From Qipengyuania vulgaris (GTDB lineage Bacteria > Pseudomonadota > Alphaproteobacteria > Sphingomonadales > Sphingomonadaceae), in assembly GCF_009827325.1 (NCBI RefSeq), contig NZ_WTYC01000006.1, positions 124,001 through 188,000 of the forward strand: a stretch of 64,000 nucleotides of DNA, written 5' to 3'. The position numbers and the translations under genes were made by a program. The notes under the pieces were generated by a model. That model had not been told where the DNA came from, made no database searches, and saw only the letters and a program-made list of their open reading frames with translations. Below are positions 20,705 to 30,259 of this stretch, in pieces; positions within the stretch are counted from its first letter, which is position 1; every line of letters begins with the position of its first letter.

Positions 20705-22810
20705 ATGGATTGCTTTGTTGCAATTTTGCAATGGACTGCGCTCGTCGTTGCAGTTCTGATTGCGCTGTCATCGCTGGACGACTTGTTCGTCGACGCCGTG
20801 TTCTGGGCGATGAAGCTGAAGCGCAGGATCTTCGGTCAATCCGGCCCGGGTGCGGTTGCTGCCGAACTGCTGGTAGACAAGCCAGAACAGCCTATCGCGA
20901 TAATGCTTCCTGCGTGGAAGGAATTCGACGTCATCGCGAGCATGGTGGAAAGCGCAGTTAATACGCTCGCTTACCGCAATTATACGATCTTCATCGGTAC
21001 TTATGCCAATGATTCTGAAACTATCGCCGAAGCGGAAAAGGTTGCACGGCGGTACAAGCAGGTACGCCACGTGCGCGTGCCGCACGATGGCCCGACGTGC
21101 AAGGCAGACTGCCTCAACCACATCGTATCGGACATCCTGCATCTGGAAGAGGAGGTGGGCGAACCTTTCGCGGGGCTGGTACTGCACGACAGCGAAGATG
21201 TACTCCATCCGCTGGAACTTCACCTCTTCAATTACCTGCTCCCTGCGAAGGACATGATCCAACTGCCTGTGGTGAGCCTGGAACAGCGATATCGCGATCT
21301 TGTTGCCGGAACCTACATGGACGAGTTTGCCGAATGGCATGCCAAGGATCTCGTCGTGCGTCAGCGCTTGGCGAAAACCGTTCCTTCTGCTGGTGTCGGA
21401 ACGTGTTTTTCCCGCCGGGCGATCAAGGCGCTGATGGAGGATGGCGACCCTTTCAACACCGCTACGTTGACAGAGGACTATGACATCGGGAATCGGCTGT
21501 CCGAGAGGGACATGAGCGCGATCATTGCTCTTTATCCCGTCGAGTTCCGCACGCGTCGTGGCGCGCTTTTCGGCGTCGGCCCCGAACGCATGGTAACCTT
21601 CTCGATGCCATTATGCGTGCGCGAACATTTCCCTAATACCTTCAAGACCAGCTATCGACAAAAGGCACGCTGGATACTCGGAATTGCGCTGCAGGGCTGG
21701 GCGCAACTGGGATGGAGCAAGTCAGGAATCTCGAACTATTTCCTGTTCCGCGACCGCAAGGCTCTCGTCACCCCCACTCTCGCCATAGTCGCTTATGTTC
21801 TGGTTCTGACTTATCTGGGGCTGAACGTCTGGTCGAAGGCGTCGGGCGGCGACTTCATCCCTCTGTTCTCGGGACAGTGGTTCGTACTTTCTCTCTTGTG
21901 GTTCAATCTGTTCGCGCTGGGCGCGCGAATTCTGCAACGGCTCTTCTTCGTCGAGAGAATCTACGGCTGGGGCCATGCCTTCATGTCTATCCCTCGCGTA
22001 TTTGTGCTGAGCCTCATCAATTTTGCTGCGTCGATACGCGCAATCCGAGTTTTTATCGGCAGCAAGTTCAGTGGAAAGTCGATCGCCTGGGACAAGACCA
22101 TGCACCGCTTCCCGACGGACGAATGGCTTGGCACGGAAAAGCGCCGACTTGGGGAAATCCTCTTGTCGTGGGAAGTGGTCACGCCCCCCGCTATCGAAAA
22201 GGCCCTTATCGACCAGAAAATGAATGGTGGCATGCTCGGGGATCTGCTCGTCTGCCACGGAGCGATCGACGAGCAGACATTGTTGGAAGCTGTCGCTACT
22301 CAGGCGAACCTCCCGACGGCTACCATCAGTTTGGAGATGGTGCGCGAGAATCTCGATCTGCTAGACGAAGAGGTGATGTCACGGCTCCACGTGCTTCCTT
22401 TCGGCAAGGGAAAGAAGGGCGATGTCATGCTCGCCGTTTCGAGCCCGCTTCCGGCGTCCGAGGCAGAATGGATGCGGACCCGCTTGGGTAGACCATTCCG
22501 CCAGCATATCGTTCCGGACGCCCAGATTAGGCGCTTCCTCGGTGCGCTGGTGGAGCAGCCGCACTGGGATGTTCCGATCCTTACCCTGCCGCGCCTTCAC
22601 GAGCTCCTGATCGAAAGGAAGATACTCAAGCGCCGAGAATTGCGTCGCGCTCTCGAAAGCTACGATGTGGCAAGGCATGGCAGTATCGGCGAGTACCTCG
22701 TGGCCAGGAAGGTCATTTCGCAGCAAATCTTCGATGAGATGACGGCCATCAGAAATGAACTTGTAGAAGCAAAACGCGCAGATGCGCGAAAGGAACTCGT
22801 CAATGCGTAG
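20705..22810 (+). CDS. nfrB: NfrB-like membrane glycosyltransferase with MshEN/GSPII_E-N type repeats
   Basis: This 701-residue protein has one N-terminal membrane helix, then a GT2-type catalytic domain: PIAIMLPAWKE, TCKADCLNHI, HDSEDVLHPLEL, the acceptor TEDYD and a later RQKARW (QxxRW-like). Several membrane helices follow (about residues 355-450). The C-terminal third holds two short repeats, RLGEILLSWEVVTPPAIEKA and MLGDLLVCHGAIDEQTLLEA, matching the MshEN/GSPII_E-N pattern known to bind cyclic-di-GMP. E. coli NfrB is a c-di-GMP-controlled exopolysaccharide synthase also needed for phage N4 infection. The gene overlaps the following nfrA-like gene by 8 bp. Confidence 0.88.
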   Translation: MDCFVAILQWTALVVAVLIALSSLDDLFVDAVFWAMKLKRRIFGQSGPGAVAAELLVDKPEQPIAIMLPAWKEFDVIASMVESAVNTLAYRNYTIFIGTYANDSETIAEAEKVARRYKQVRHVRVPHDGPTCKADCLNHIVSDILHLEEEVGEPFAGLVLHDSEDVLHPLELHLFNYLLPAKDMIQLPVVSLEQRYRDLVAGTYMDEFAEWHAKDLVVRQRLAKTVPSAGVGTCFSRRAIKALMEDGDPFNTATLTEDYDIGNRLSERDMSAIIALYPVEFRTRRGALFGVGPERMVTFSMPLCVREHFPNTFKTSYRQKARWILGIALQGWAQLGWSKSGISNYFLFRDRKALVTPTLAIVAYVLVLTYLGLNVWSKASGGDFIPLFSGQWFVLSLLWFNLFALGARILQRLFFVERIYGWGHAFMSIPRVFVLSLINFAASIRAIRVFIGSKFSGKSIAWDKTMHRFPTDEWLGTEKRRLGEILLSWEVVTPPAIEKALIDQKMNGGMLGDLLVCHGAIDEQTLLEAVATQANLPTATISLEMVRENLDLLDEEVMSRLHVLPFGKGKKGDVMLAVSSPLPASEAEWMRTRLGRPFRQHIVPDAQIRRFLGALVEQPHWDVPILTLPRLHELLIERKILKRRELRRALESYDVARHGSIGEYLVARKVISQQIFDEMTAIRNELVEAKRADARKELVNA

Positions 22811-24158
22811 CCTGTCATACGGTCTCCTTCTTGCGTTTGCCGTGCCAATTCAGGTTAGCGCCCAAGAAGGGGGCGACCCTCAGCAACCCTTCCGCGATTT
22901 CGAGGCCGGTCGCTATGTAGCTGCGGAACAAGGTGCAGAGGCTGCGCTCGCTCAAGACCCGGATAACCCGGTTTGGTGGGCGCTGCTCGCGGAAGCGCGT
23001 TCAGAGAATCGCCGGTTCAAAGACGCAGCTGCAGCTTTTTCCCGTGCAGCGGAGGAAGACCCGGATGCGGAGCGCCGCAGCTATTTCCGCCGCGCCCAGA
23101 CGCTTAACCTTGTCTATGCGGATTTGCACGCCGAGGCGCGCTCAGTCTTGCGGGAGGCGATGGGCGATCCGTCATTGGCCACTCGCGCATCGCTTGATTG
23201 GGCGATGGTCGCGATCGCGGCTCGCGACGATGAAGCTGCACAGGAAATACTGAACAACGAGGCGCTCTACGCCGATTTCACGCGGCAGAGCGCGTTGGAC
23301 GCCGGTTACAGCGCCAAGCGTAGCGGGCTCGACAGCCGCGCGGTTCGCTTCTTCCAAGCAGGTCTCGCGATAGATGAAAGCGAAGAATCGCGCCTGTCTC
23401 CAGTCGAGCGCGAGAATATCCGCCGCGAAATCCGCGAGCTGGAGCGCGATTGGTCGTTTATCGCGCAGGGGAGCTTCAGCACAGCCGGTCGACCGTCCGG
23501 GCTGAGCGCCGCCCCGCTCGATGACGAACGCGCGCTGCAATTCGGTGCGGAAATCTCCCGCCGGATCGGCGGCTGGCGAAACGGCAAGCCCTTCAGCGTT
23601 TTCGCCCGCGTCTATCATTCCGAATTTCTCGGTGACGATGCCGTCATCGGCAATGCCACGCAAGGTTGGGTCGGAGCGCGGTACAAGCCCTTTTCCAGCC
23701 TCAACTTCAATGTCGAGGCAAGCAAGCTGATCGGGCTCGATAGCGATGCGATCGACGATTGGTCGTTGCGCGGTGCGATTTCGGGAGGTCAGGGATTAGA
23801 GCCTGAGGTGGGCCGAAGCCAGTGGACCTATGCACATTACTACGGTGACCTGTCCTATCTGATCGAGAATGACGTCGCTTTCGGAATAGTAGAAGGCCGT
23901 GTTGGGAGATCCTTCGCGCTGGGTGACCGCTCGAACGTGATAACTCCGTACCTCGTGGTCCGCGCCGACCTCGATACCGGACGCCAAGAAGAAGGGGCGT
24001 TTGGCGCAGGCGCAGGCCTAACCATGCGTCACTGGTTCGACGAGACCGACACTGTGGCATGGCGCGGCTTCATCGATTTCGATGTGCAGGCTCGGCAGCG
24101 CATCGTGGGCGACCGCCGCGCCACAGGGGTGCTCGCGACTATCACTGTGGGCCGATGA
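22803..24158 (+). CDS. NfrA-like outer-membrane protein with TPR-type N-terminus
   Basis: This is a 451-residue secreted protein. The start at 22803 has AAAGGAA upstream and overlaps the nfrB stop. A signal peptide (MRSLSYGLLLAFAVPIQVSA) precedes alpha-helical TPR-like repeats (residues about 25-205). A beta-rich C-terminal domain follows, ending VLATITVGR, with alternating patterns and a terminal aromatic/hydrophobic strand fitting the NfrA C-terminal barrel. E. coli NfrA is about twice as long, so this is a short version. By analogy it exports the polymer made by NfrB; this pairing is inferred from adjacency and overlap. Confidence 0.78.
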   Translation: MRSLSYGLLLAFAVPIQVSAQEGGDPQQPFRDFEAGRYVAAEQGAEAALAQDPDNPVWWALLAEARSENRRFKDAAAAFSRAAEEDPDAERRSYFRRAQTLNLVYADLHAEARSVLREAMGDPSLATRASLDWAMVAIAARDDEAAQEILNNEALYADFTRQSALDAGYSAKRSGLDSRAVRFFQAGLAIDESEESRLSPVERENIRREIRELERDWSFIAQGSFSTAGRPSGLSAAPLDDERALQFGAEISRRIGGWRNGKPFSVFARVYHSEFLGDDAVIGNATQGWVGARYKPFSSLNFNVEASKLIGLDSDAIDDWSLRGAISGGQGLEPEVGRSQWTYAHYYGDLSYLIENDVAFGIVEGRVGRSFALGDRSNVITPYLVVRADLDTGRQEEGAFGAGAGLTMRHWFDETDTVAWRGFIDFDVQARQRIVGDRRATGVLATITVGR

Positions 24159-24165
24159 GCGCGCG

Positions 24166-25527
24166 CTAGAGTTTGCTCAACTCCCACCACGGACCATCCT
24201 CACGAGTGGCCTTGTGTCGTCCGAGATCGCGCAGGCACGTCATAAATCCCGGTTTGAACATCTCGTCACCCTTGCTGCAATCGGCATCTGGGCACTGGCA
24301 ATCGAAGCAGTCCCAGCCATCGGCCGTAGTTACCCAGATAGTGCCATGTGGATTGAGAAGCCGCAGGTTTGCGATCGCCCCGATTTCGCTTTCATTGACC
24401 AAAAGATCATACCCGCGCTTACCATTTCCGAGCGGGTCGTCGCTTCCATCGAGATGGGGGGCCGGGGTGCGCACCGTAGGCCCGTTGCGGACGACGAAGA
24501 AGTCGGGCGTGACCCTCGCCTGTTCCTTTCCTGATGGATTCGCATCTGCCGGGTGACCCGCCCGTTTCTTGATCTCCTCGTGCATCTCCTCGACTGCGCG
24601 CTCGAAGAAAACGGAGCGGCGCACGCCGCCGTCATATAGCGAGCGGTCCCCCTGTTCGAGGCCAGTGACGCGAAGTTGCTGGTGGAAGACGGGCATTGCG
24701 GAAGAGGCCATCGCCGCGGCGGTCAGCGCTTCCACCGCCGCCTCATTATCGGGTGCTGTCCGAACCAGTTCGCGCACGTCGGCATAATGGAAGTGGCCGC
24801 AATTGGCTTCGACGAAACCAATATACCCTTCGATCGAGCTGTCCCGGATCGCCTCGATTATGGTCGCATCGCAATTTTCATAGATCGCATCGCGGATGCG
24901 TTTACGCAGTGGGCCGGTGCCTGCCTGCGCGCCGCGAAGCAACATCTGGGCCATGCCGCGATTATCGACCACCTCGCTCTCGTGCCGCGGGGAATAGCCC
25001 CATTCCAACCTCTTGATCGCATATTGGCGCGTCTCCTTTCTGGCATTGCCATCGAGCGCCACCATCAGCAGGAGCGTTTGCAGCGAACCGGTCGAAATTC
25101 CGGTAATGACTTTCACGTTCTTCATGGCGAGTGCGTCGGGGCTGGCATCGTGCAGCGCCTTGAAAAGACCAGCGCCATAGGCACCCCATTGACCGCCGCC
25201 CGACAGCATCAGTACTTTTTCGGTGGGCGTGTCCCCCGCATCGCCGGGGAGTGCCTTGACCAGAGTATCGTCGCCGAAAGCAGCTTTGCGGGCGACCATC
25301 TTGCGTAGTTCCCATGCCATAGGGTCCTTGCGCGGACCGAAATGGTCGATCGCTGCATCGCGTTGGATGTCGGCGATGAACTTGCTGGCTCGAGGTTTGT
25401 GGATGTGATGCGCGAAATGCGGCGAATGGATCGACTGCGGCCCCCAGTTGAGCCGTTTGCGCAGGAACCACAGTGCCAGACCGACAACCAGTAATGTCGC
25501 AAGCGCCGTCAGGATGACGTAAAGCAT
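24166..25527 (-). CDS. Patatin-like phospholipase, membrane-anchored
   Basis: This 453-residue protein begins with one membrane helix (MLYVILTALATLLVVGLALW). The patatin fold shows all landmarks: oxyanion motif SGGGQWGAYGAG (near residue 110), nucleophile GISTGS (near 146) and the Asp of YDGGVRR (near 292). These enzymes hydrolyse acyl esters of lipids with a Ser-Asp dyad. The C-terminal part carries a Cys-rich end (CFDCQCPDADCSKGD) that could bind a metal; this is unusual for the family. It converges on the nfrA-like gene 7 bp away and is divergent from the FAD oxidase gene. Confidence 0.85.
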   Translation of the reverse strand: MLYVILTALATLLVVGLALWFLRKRLNWGPQSIHSPHFAHHIHKPRASKFIADIQRDAAIDHFGPRKDPMAWELRKMVARKAAFGDDTLVKALPGDAGDTPTEKVLMLSGGGQWGAYGAGLFKALHDASPDALAMKNVKVITGISTGSLQTLLLMVALDGNARKETRQYAIKRLEWGYSPRHESEVVDNRGMAQMLLRGAQAGTGPLRKRIRDAIYENCDATIIEAIRDSSIEGYIGFVEANCGHFHYADVRELVRTAPDNEAAVEALTAAAMASSAMPVFHQQLRVTGLEQGDRSLYDGGVRRSVFFERAVEEMHEEIKKRAGHPADANPSGKEQARVTPDFFVVRNGPTVRTPAPHLDGSDDPLGNGKRGYDLLVNESEIGAIANLRLLNPHGTIWVTTADGWDCFDCQCPDADCSKGDEMFKPGFMTCLRDLGRHKATREDGPWWELSKL

Positions 25528-25639
25528 CTTCTTCCCCCCGGAAAATCATACCCGTCGTTTCTAGCCTATAGCCTTGCCGGATGGGAGGGATATTGGAGAG
25601 GTCGCAATATCAAGATGATCAACAGTGGGGCAGGGAACG

Positions 25640-27265
25640 ATGGCGACGAGGATCGAACGCGAGTTTGGGGGACCTTGGAGGAACGAGCATCGTTCGCTGA
25701 TGAAGTTTCACCGACGCATTGCCGAAGTGGTCGAAGACAGCGGGGAGGTGGTCGAGACCATGCGCCGCCGCCGCAGCGTACTTGGCGAATTTATTGCAGA
25801 CCAATACGGCAAGGACCGCGAGCTGTGTGTAACCGGTTCGGGCTGGTCGCAGAGCGATCTCTTTCCCAACCTCTCGACACATGTGAAAACCGGACGCGAC
25901 GAAGGCATCTGGGAAATTCCGGAAGAGGCGTTCCTCCCACATGTTGTAGGCCGCCACCGCTACTTTCTGGTTACCGGCGGCACCAGGATTCACCAGCTGA
26001 TGGACTACCTTCATGCAGCCGGACGCGACCTCTCATTGCGCACCTGCGGCTCGCACAAGGGACAGTCGATTGCCGGTTTGGTTGGCACGGGTTCGCACGG
26101 GTCGACAATTTCAGAGACGGGCGCAGAGACCCACGTGCGCGGAGTTGTGCTGTCCACCGGCCGGAACGAGGCAATTTGGCTCAGCGATCCGGAGAAGCCG
26201 GTGCTGCGCGAAGAATGGGTGACGCAGTTTGCAAGCATCGGCGAGCCGGCGCAGTTCTCCGATGCGCGTGTTCACTTGGGCGGAATGGGCTTTGTATCCG
26301 CCTACCTGATAGAGGTCGTGGACGAGTACTATTGCGGCTTGGTCAGACGCACCCGTGTCCTACCCGCCGAATGGTTCGACCAGATCGAACGCGGCGATTT
26401 CGCGGCTGCGATCGGCGAAATCGCAACGGACCGCACGCCCCATTATTACGAATTGACCTTCGATCCATTCGGCGGTGAAGATCACGAGGTCTGCGAGACG
26501 ATCTGGCTCGGTATCGATACCGAACGGAAGCCCGAAGTTTTCGGGTCGCAGATCGAAGCCACCACTCTCGATGTGATCGCACGCGAAGCGGCTAAGGGTC
26601 TGATAAAAATTCCGCAATCGGTGCTGGTGACCGACAACCCGCTACCAGCCGAAGACATTGAAGGGCGTATTCGCGACCTAATCGATGTACCGAGCCTCGT
26701 TATCGAGGATTTCCGCGAGAACGCCTCCTGCGACGATCGCGATGTGCCGCGCACGCTTTCGCAGCTGACTGCTGAATGGCACCCGCGTGTGCTCATGGGC
26801 TTTCGGGTCGATGTCTATAACGCGGCGTTCGCTGTGCCGCGCGAACGGCTGGCAGAAGCGATGCGGATCGCGCAGGAAATGTCGTGCGGTCAGGACAACG
26901 TCCGGTGCTTTAGCAAGGACTTCGTCTACACGGTCCGTTTTGCGAAGAAGAGCCCAGCAACGATGGGTTTCCTGAGGTTCGAGGACAATGCGATCATCAA
27001 TATCGACGGGTTGCCGAAGAACTTCATCCTCGGCACCGATGCACCTGCTGCCGCGGCACTGCTGCAACAGCTGTTCGACAAGGCAGGCATTCCGTTTTCG
27101 ATGCACTGGGGCAAGGACGCGCAGATGGGTGCCAAGGCTATCCGTGCGCAATTTGGCGAGGCAGCAGTTGAGAGTTATCGAAAGACTCGCAAGGCGCTAC
27201 TCGGAGACCATACCAAGACCTTCATCTCCCCCGCTTTGGAGCAATGGGGGTTGCAGAGCGAGTAG
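25640..27265 (+). CDS. FAD-linked oxidoreductase of the vanillyl-alcohol oxidase / ALO type
   Basis: This protein of about 541 residues has the ATG at 25640, with GGGGCAGGGAA in front; an in-frame GTG at 25625 is less likely. The PCMH FAD domain is clear: TGSGWSQSD, then VTGGTRIHQLMDYLHAAG and the strongly conserved SHKGQSIAGLVGTGSHGS, whose His is the usual covalent FAD site. The C-terminus resembles D-arabinono-1,4-lactone oxidases. The substrate (a sugar lactone or other alcohol) cannot be inferred. It ends three bases before the convergent PEPC-like gene. Confidence 0.82.
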   Translation: MATRIEREFGGPWRNEHRSLMKFHRRIAEVVEDSGEVVETMRRRRSVLGEFIADQYGKDRELCVTGSGWSQSDLFPNLSTHVKTGRDEGIWEIPEEAFLPHVVGRHRYFLVTGGTRIHQLMDYLHAAGRDLSLRTCGSHKGQSIAGLVGTGSHGSTISETGAETHVRGVVLSTGRNEAIWLSDPEKPVLREEWVTQFASIGEPAQFSDARVHLGGMGFVSAYLIEVVDEYYCGLVRRTRVLPAEWFDQIERGDFAAAIGEIATDRTPHYYELTFDPFGGEDHEVCETIWLGIDTERKPEVFGSQIEATTLDVIAREAAKGLIKIPQSVLVTDNPLPAEDIEGRIRDLIDVPSLVIEDFRENASCDDRDVPRTLSQLTAEWHPRVLMGFRVDVYNAAFAVPRERLAEAMRIAQEMSCGQDNVRCFSKDFVYTVRFAKKSPATMGFLRFEDNAIINIDGLPKNFILGTDAPAAAALLQQLFDKAGIPFSMHWGKDAQMGAKAIRAQFGEAAVESYRKTRKALLGDHTKTFISPALEQWGLQSE

Positions 27266-27268
27266 CAG

Positions 27269-30040
27269 CTAACCGTGAGCCCCAAAGAGGTTCGCGATGG
27301 CGGTTGAAATCCGCAGGTTGAGGCCATCTGCATCCTCGATCGGATCGATGAAATCCCGCCGGATAGCGTCGTAACTATCGCTGCCAGTTCGCGGATACTG
27401 GGCCTTTTCATGCATGGCGAAATCCTCGGTAACCGGATAGCTGGCGGGAAACGCGCGGCGCATCTGCGCCAGAGCTTCATCCACCCGGAGGGTGAAGACC
27501 ATCTCCAGCACGTCGCGCCGGCTGATGTCGTTGGCTCGGCTGAATGGCGGAACGGACACCGCTTTCAGGAACATGTGCTGCAGCAACGCCAGACGTAGCG
27601 CCTGGAGTACGCCGATCATGCGCCGAACCTGCTCGCGCTCGGGATGGGGCTCTTCGTCGGGCACCAGTTCGAAGAGCCGGTGAAGCTTGAGTGCATCGAC
27701 CCGCAGCCGTGAAGCAAGACGGCGGAAGACGCCGTTGCGATCATCCTGAATCAGGTATTCGGCCAAGGATTCGCACGCCCGCGACAGGTGCTCTTCGGTT
27801 CCCCGATAAGGGCGGCTTGCCCAGTAAGCCGAATTGAACAGTTCTCCATAGGCGGCAACCGTTTTGATGCTGGCAAGCGCATTGGACGCACGCACCAAGC
27901 GCATGATCTGCCGGCCCCGGGGGCTTTCCTTCAGCAGTTGCGCGATATCGTCGTAATTGCCCTCCGCCGCGCTCCCGACACCGGCGATGATGTTCACGGG
28001 ATAGCCCAGTTGTTGGAGGATGGCGTTGTGGGGGATCGCGCGGATCTGGCGCAAGCTCATTTCGCGATCGGCGGACAGGTCGGATTGGCGCCGCGAGACA
28101 CGGCTTCCCGTGGAGTTCAGCAGGCCGAGCCCGAAAGCGGTTACGGCGCGGCTGTAAGTGCGGCTGGCAAGGTGGTCCTGCTGATGATCCTTGATCGCGC
28201 GATAGAAATCGAGGCTCAGGTCCGTGCGGCGGTAGAAGGGGTCGGTCGGTGCGTCCGGATCGGTATCGGCAGGCGCGAGCTCGGCAATCGTCGAAAGGGT
28301 CGCGCGTGCAAGTTCGGGTGTCGAGAAAAAGAGATATCCGTCTCCGCCCTGAAAACTCGCTTCGGGTTCGAGTTGGATACCCGCACGGGCAAAGCGGCGC
28401 CTCGCCCAAGGACTCATCGGCCATTCGAGCCGATCCTTGAAGCTCGCCGGATGCGCACCGCGTCCCATGCCTTCGCCATGCGTGTTGAATACCAACGCAG
28501 CGACATCGGTCAGGCTGTTGGTGGACATGGCATCGGCCAGACGGCCCTGTAAGCGCTCGATCGCGAGACTCGCGGGGATTTGTCCGACGAAGCGTCCGGC
28601 ATCCGAGAACCCCGTCTGGATGGCGATGCGTCCGCGCTTGCGGGCGTAGTCCTGAAATGCCTCTTCCCCTAGCAGCGCATCGAGGAAACGACCGCCGTGC
28701 TCCAGCGCCGTCTCGGTTTCGAACAGCGGCGAGACATCGACCTTTTCCTCGATGCCGAACAGCTTGGCAAAATAAAGGGCAGCGAGCACCGTGGCAGGCT
28801 GTTCGCATTCTGCCACGAGCATCCGGATCGGCGCATCGCCGTCGATGTGCTTCAGTATCTGCGCCATGGCGAGAAACTGGCGAACCGCAGTAGAACTCTC
28901 GACCGCGAGGGAGGCGAAATTCGCCGTCAGCGGCTCAGCTTTGCGCACCAGGTCGCGCAGTGCTGCCAATCCGCCCTGACTCCCAAGATCCAGACTGGCC
29001 CCACCGGGAATGCGGGAGCGAATCGCATTGTGCAGTTGCTTGGCGTTCACGCGAAAATGGATGTGGCCCATGCCAAGCCCATCGGCCCGCATGGCAGCCG
29101 CCAGTGTCTTCAGAGCTACTGCCTTGTCCTGCGGGACAGAGAGCGCCTCCTCCTCCAGCTGCGATATGATCGGTGCAAGGCTTAGCAGCCGCTCGTCATT
29201 GTCGGTCAGGCGGTTGGACGCCGCCGACAGGTCTGCGTGATCGGACAGGTCGCCGGAAAATTCTTCGGCGCTCGCAGCGGTGCGTCGCTGCGAAGCGCGC
29301 AATGGTTCCAGCAGGTGATGGTTCGCATCGATTTTGGCCAACTGGTCCGCATAACGTTCCAGTCGCTGCGCTTTTTCCGCAAGCCGGAAAGCGATCGAGG
29401 TGTACCATTTGATATCGGTCCGGCCATCCATGTCGTAGCCCACCCAGCTGGCGAACCGGAAAGGAAGCGGTTCCAGCTCGCGCCAGCGATCCGGCCATTC
29501 GCCTGCCGCACACTCCAGTAGGCTCGCATTGATCGCATCGCGGGCATCCTGGGCGTGGGCCAGAGCGGACATGGCCCGGCCATGCTCGTACTCCAGCGTG
29601 ATTTCGGGGCGGGTGGTGTCTGTGCGGCTGACTCCGCCTCCACCACCGGCGGCTTCCGCCACTACGTCACTTTGTGCGGGGCAGAGCAGGAACGTCGGGT
29701 GCGCAGTGAAGACGACATGGAGTTGCGGGTGCGACCACTGTTTGCGGAACTCTTCAAAGCCACCGGTTTCGGAGCAGAAATCCGACAAACGAACTGCGGT
29801 TTTCTGGGGAGTGACGAGACTGCGTAGCCGGTCCGCTCGCGACTCCAGGGATTTCGTCTCCAGTTCATCGATAAGGCTGGAAAAATCGGTGAGCGAGATT
29901 TCGCCAGACTCGAGCGCCCGCGACAGATCGTGGGCCAGCTGGAAAACCGGATTGAACAGCGGCGTTTCCCGCGTCCGCTTGTGCAACTGCCGTAGGGCAT
30001 CGGTGAGAGTGGCAAAGGTCAGCGGTTGCAGGTCAGGCAC
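27269..30040 (-). CDS. Divergent phosphoenolpyruvate carboxylase family protein
   Basis: This protein of about 923 residues is read from the GTG at 30040, which has AAAGGGGAG nine bases upstream; the longer ATG frame (30181) has no homology. Homology to PEPC spans the whole length, but key motifs differ. TAHPTE reads TAHPTFLLCP (His kept near residue 114). GYSDSxKDAG reads GFSDAGRFVG (Lys to Arg). HGRGG..GRGG reads HGEGMGRGAHP. The C-terminus ends NLFGAHG and lacks the QNTG tail. It may have lost the carboxylase reaction or may use different chemistry, so no ppc symbol is given. Divergent from mtnP. Confidence 0.75.
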   Translation of the reverse strand: MPDLQPLTFATLTDALRQLHKRTRETPLFNPVFQLAHDLSRALESGEISLTDFSSLIDELETKSLESRADRLRSLVTPQKTAVRLSDFCSETGGFEEFRKQWSHPQLHVVFTAHPTFLLCPAQSDVVAEAAGGGGGVSRTDTTRPEITLEYEHGRAMSALAHAQDARDAINASLLECAAGEWPDRWRELEPLPFRFASWVGYDMDGRTDIKWYTSIAFRLAEKAQRLERYADQLAKIDANHHLLEPLRASQRRTAASAEEFSGDLSDHADLSAASNRLTDNDERLLSLAPIISQLEEEALSVPQDKAVALKTLAAAMRADGLGMGHIHFRVNAKQLHNAIRSRIPGGASLDLGSQGGLAALRDLVRKAEPLTANFASLAVESSTAVRQFLAMAQILKHIDGDAPIRMLVAECEQPATVLAALYFAKLFGIEEKVDVSPLFETETALEHGGRFLDALLGEEAFQDYARKRGRIAIQTGFSDAGRFVGQIPASLAIERLQGRLADAMSTNSLTDVAALVFNTHGEGMGRGAHPASFKDRLEWPMSPWARRRFARAGIQLEPEASFQGGDGYLFFSTPELARATLSTIAELAPADTDPDAPTDPFYRRTDLSLDFYRAIKDHQQDHLASRTYSRAVTAFGLGLLNSTGSRVSRRQSDLSADREMSLRQIRAIPHNAILQQLGYPVNIIAGVGSAAEGNYDDIAQLLKESPRGRQIMRLVRASNALASIKTVAAYGELFNSAYWASRPYRGTEEHLSRACESLAEYLIQDDRNGVFRRLASRLRVDALKLHRLFELVPDEEPHPEREQVRRMIGVLQALRLALLQHMFLKAVSVPPFSRANDISRRDVLEMVFTLRVDEALAQMRRAFPASYPVTEDFAMHEKAQYPRTGSDSYDAIRRDFIDPIEDADGLNLRISTAIANLFGAHG

Positions 30041-30259
30041 GTGTGAAAACTCCCCTTTCTCTCCAATACGGAGACTGCGCGCGAAAGTGCCCGCTGAGTC
30101 AACCTGCCACGTTGCGCTGCAGCATGAATAGGTTTGCGCAACGGCCACTTTACTTGTCGCCGCCAATTCTCCACCCCTCACCGACCATTAACCGAGACCG
30201 CCAACCGTGTGGTGACAAGCTATGCACATGACTGCGACGGGGAAGCGAAAGGCGAATAC

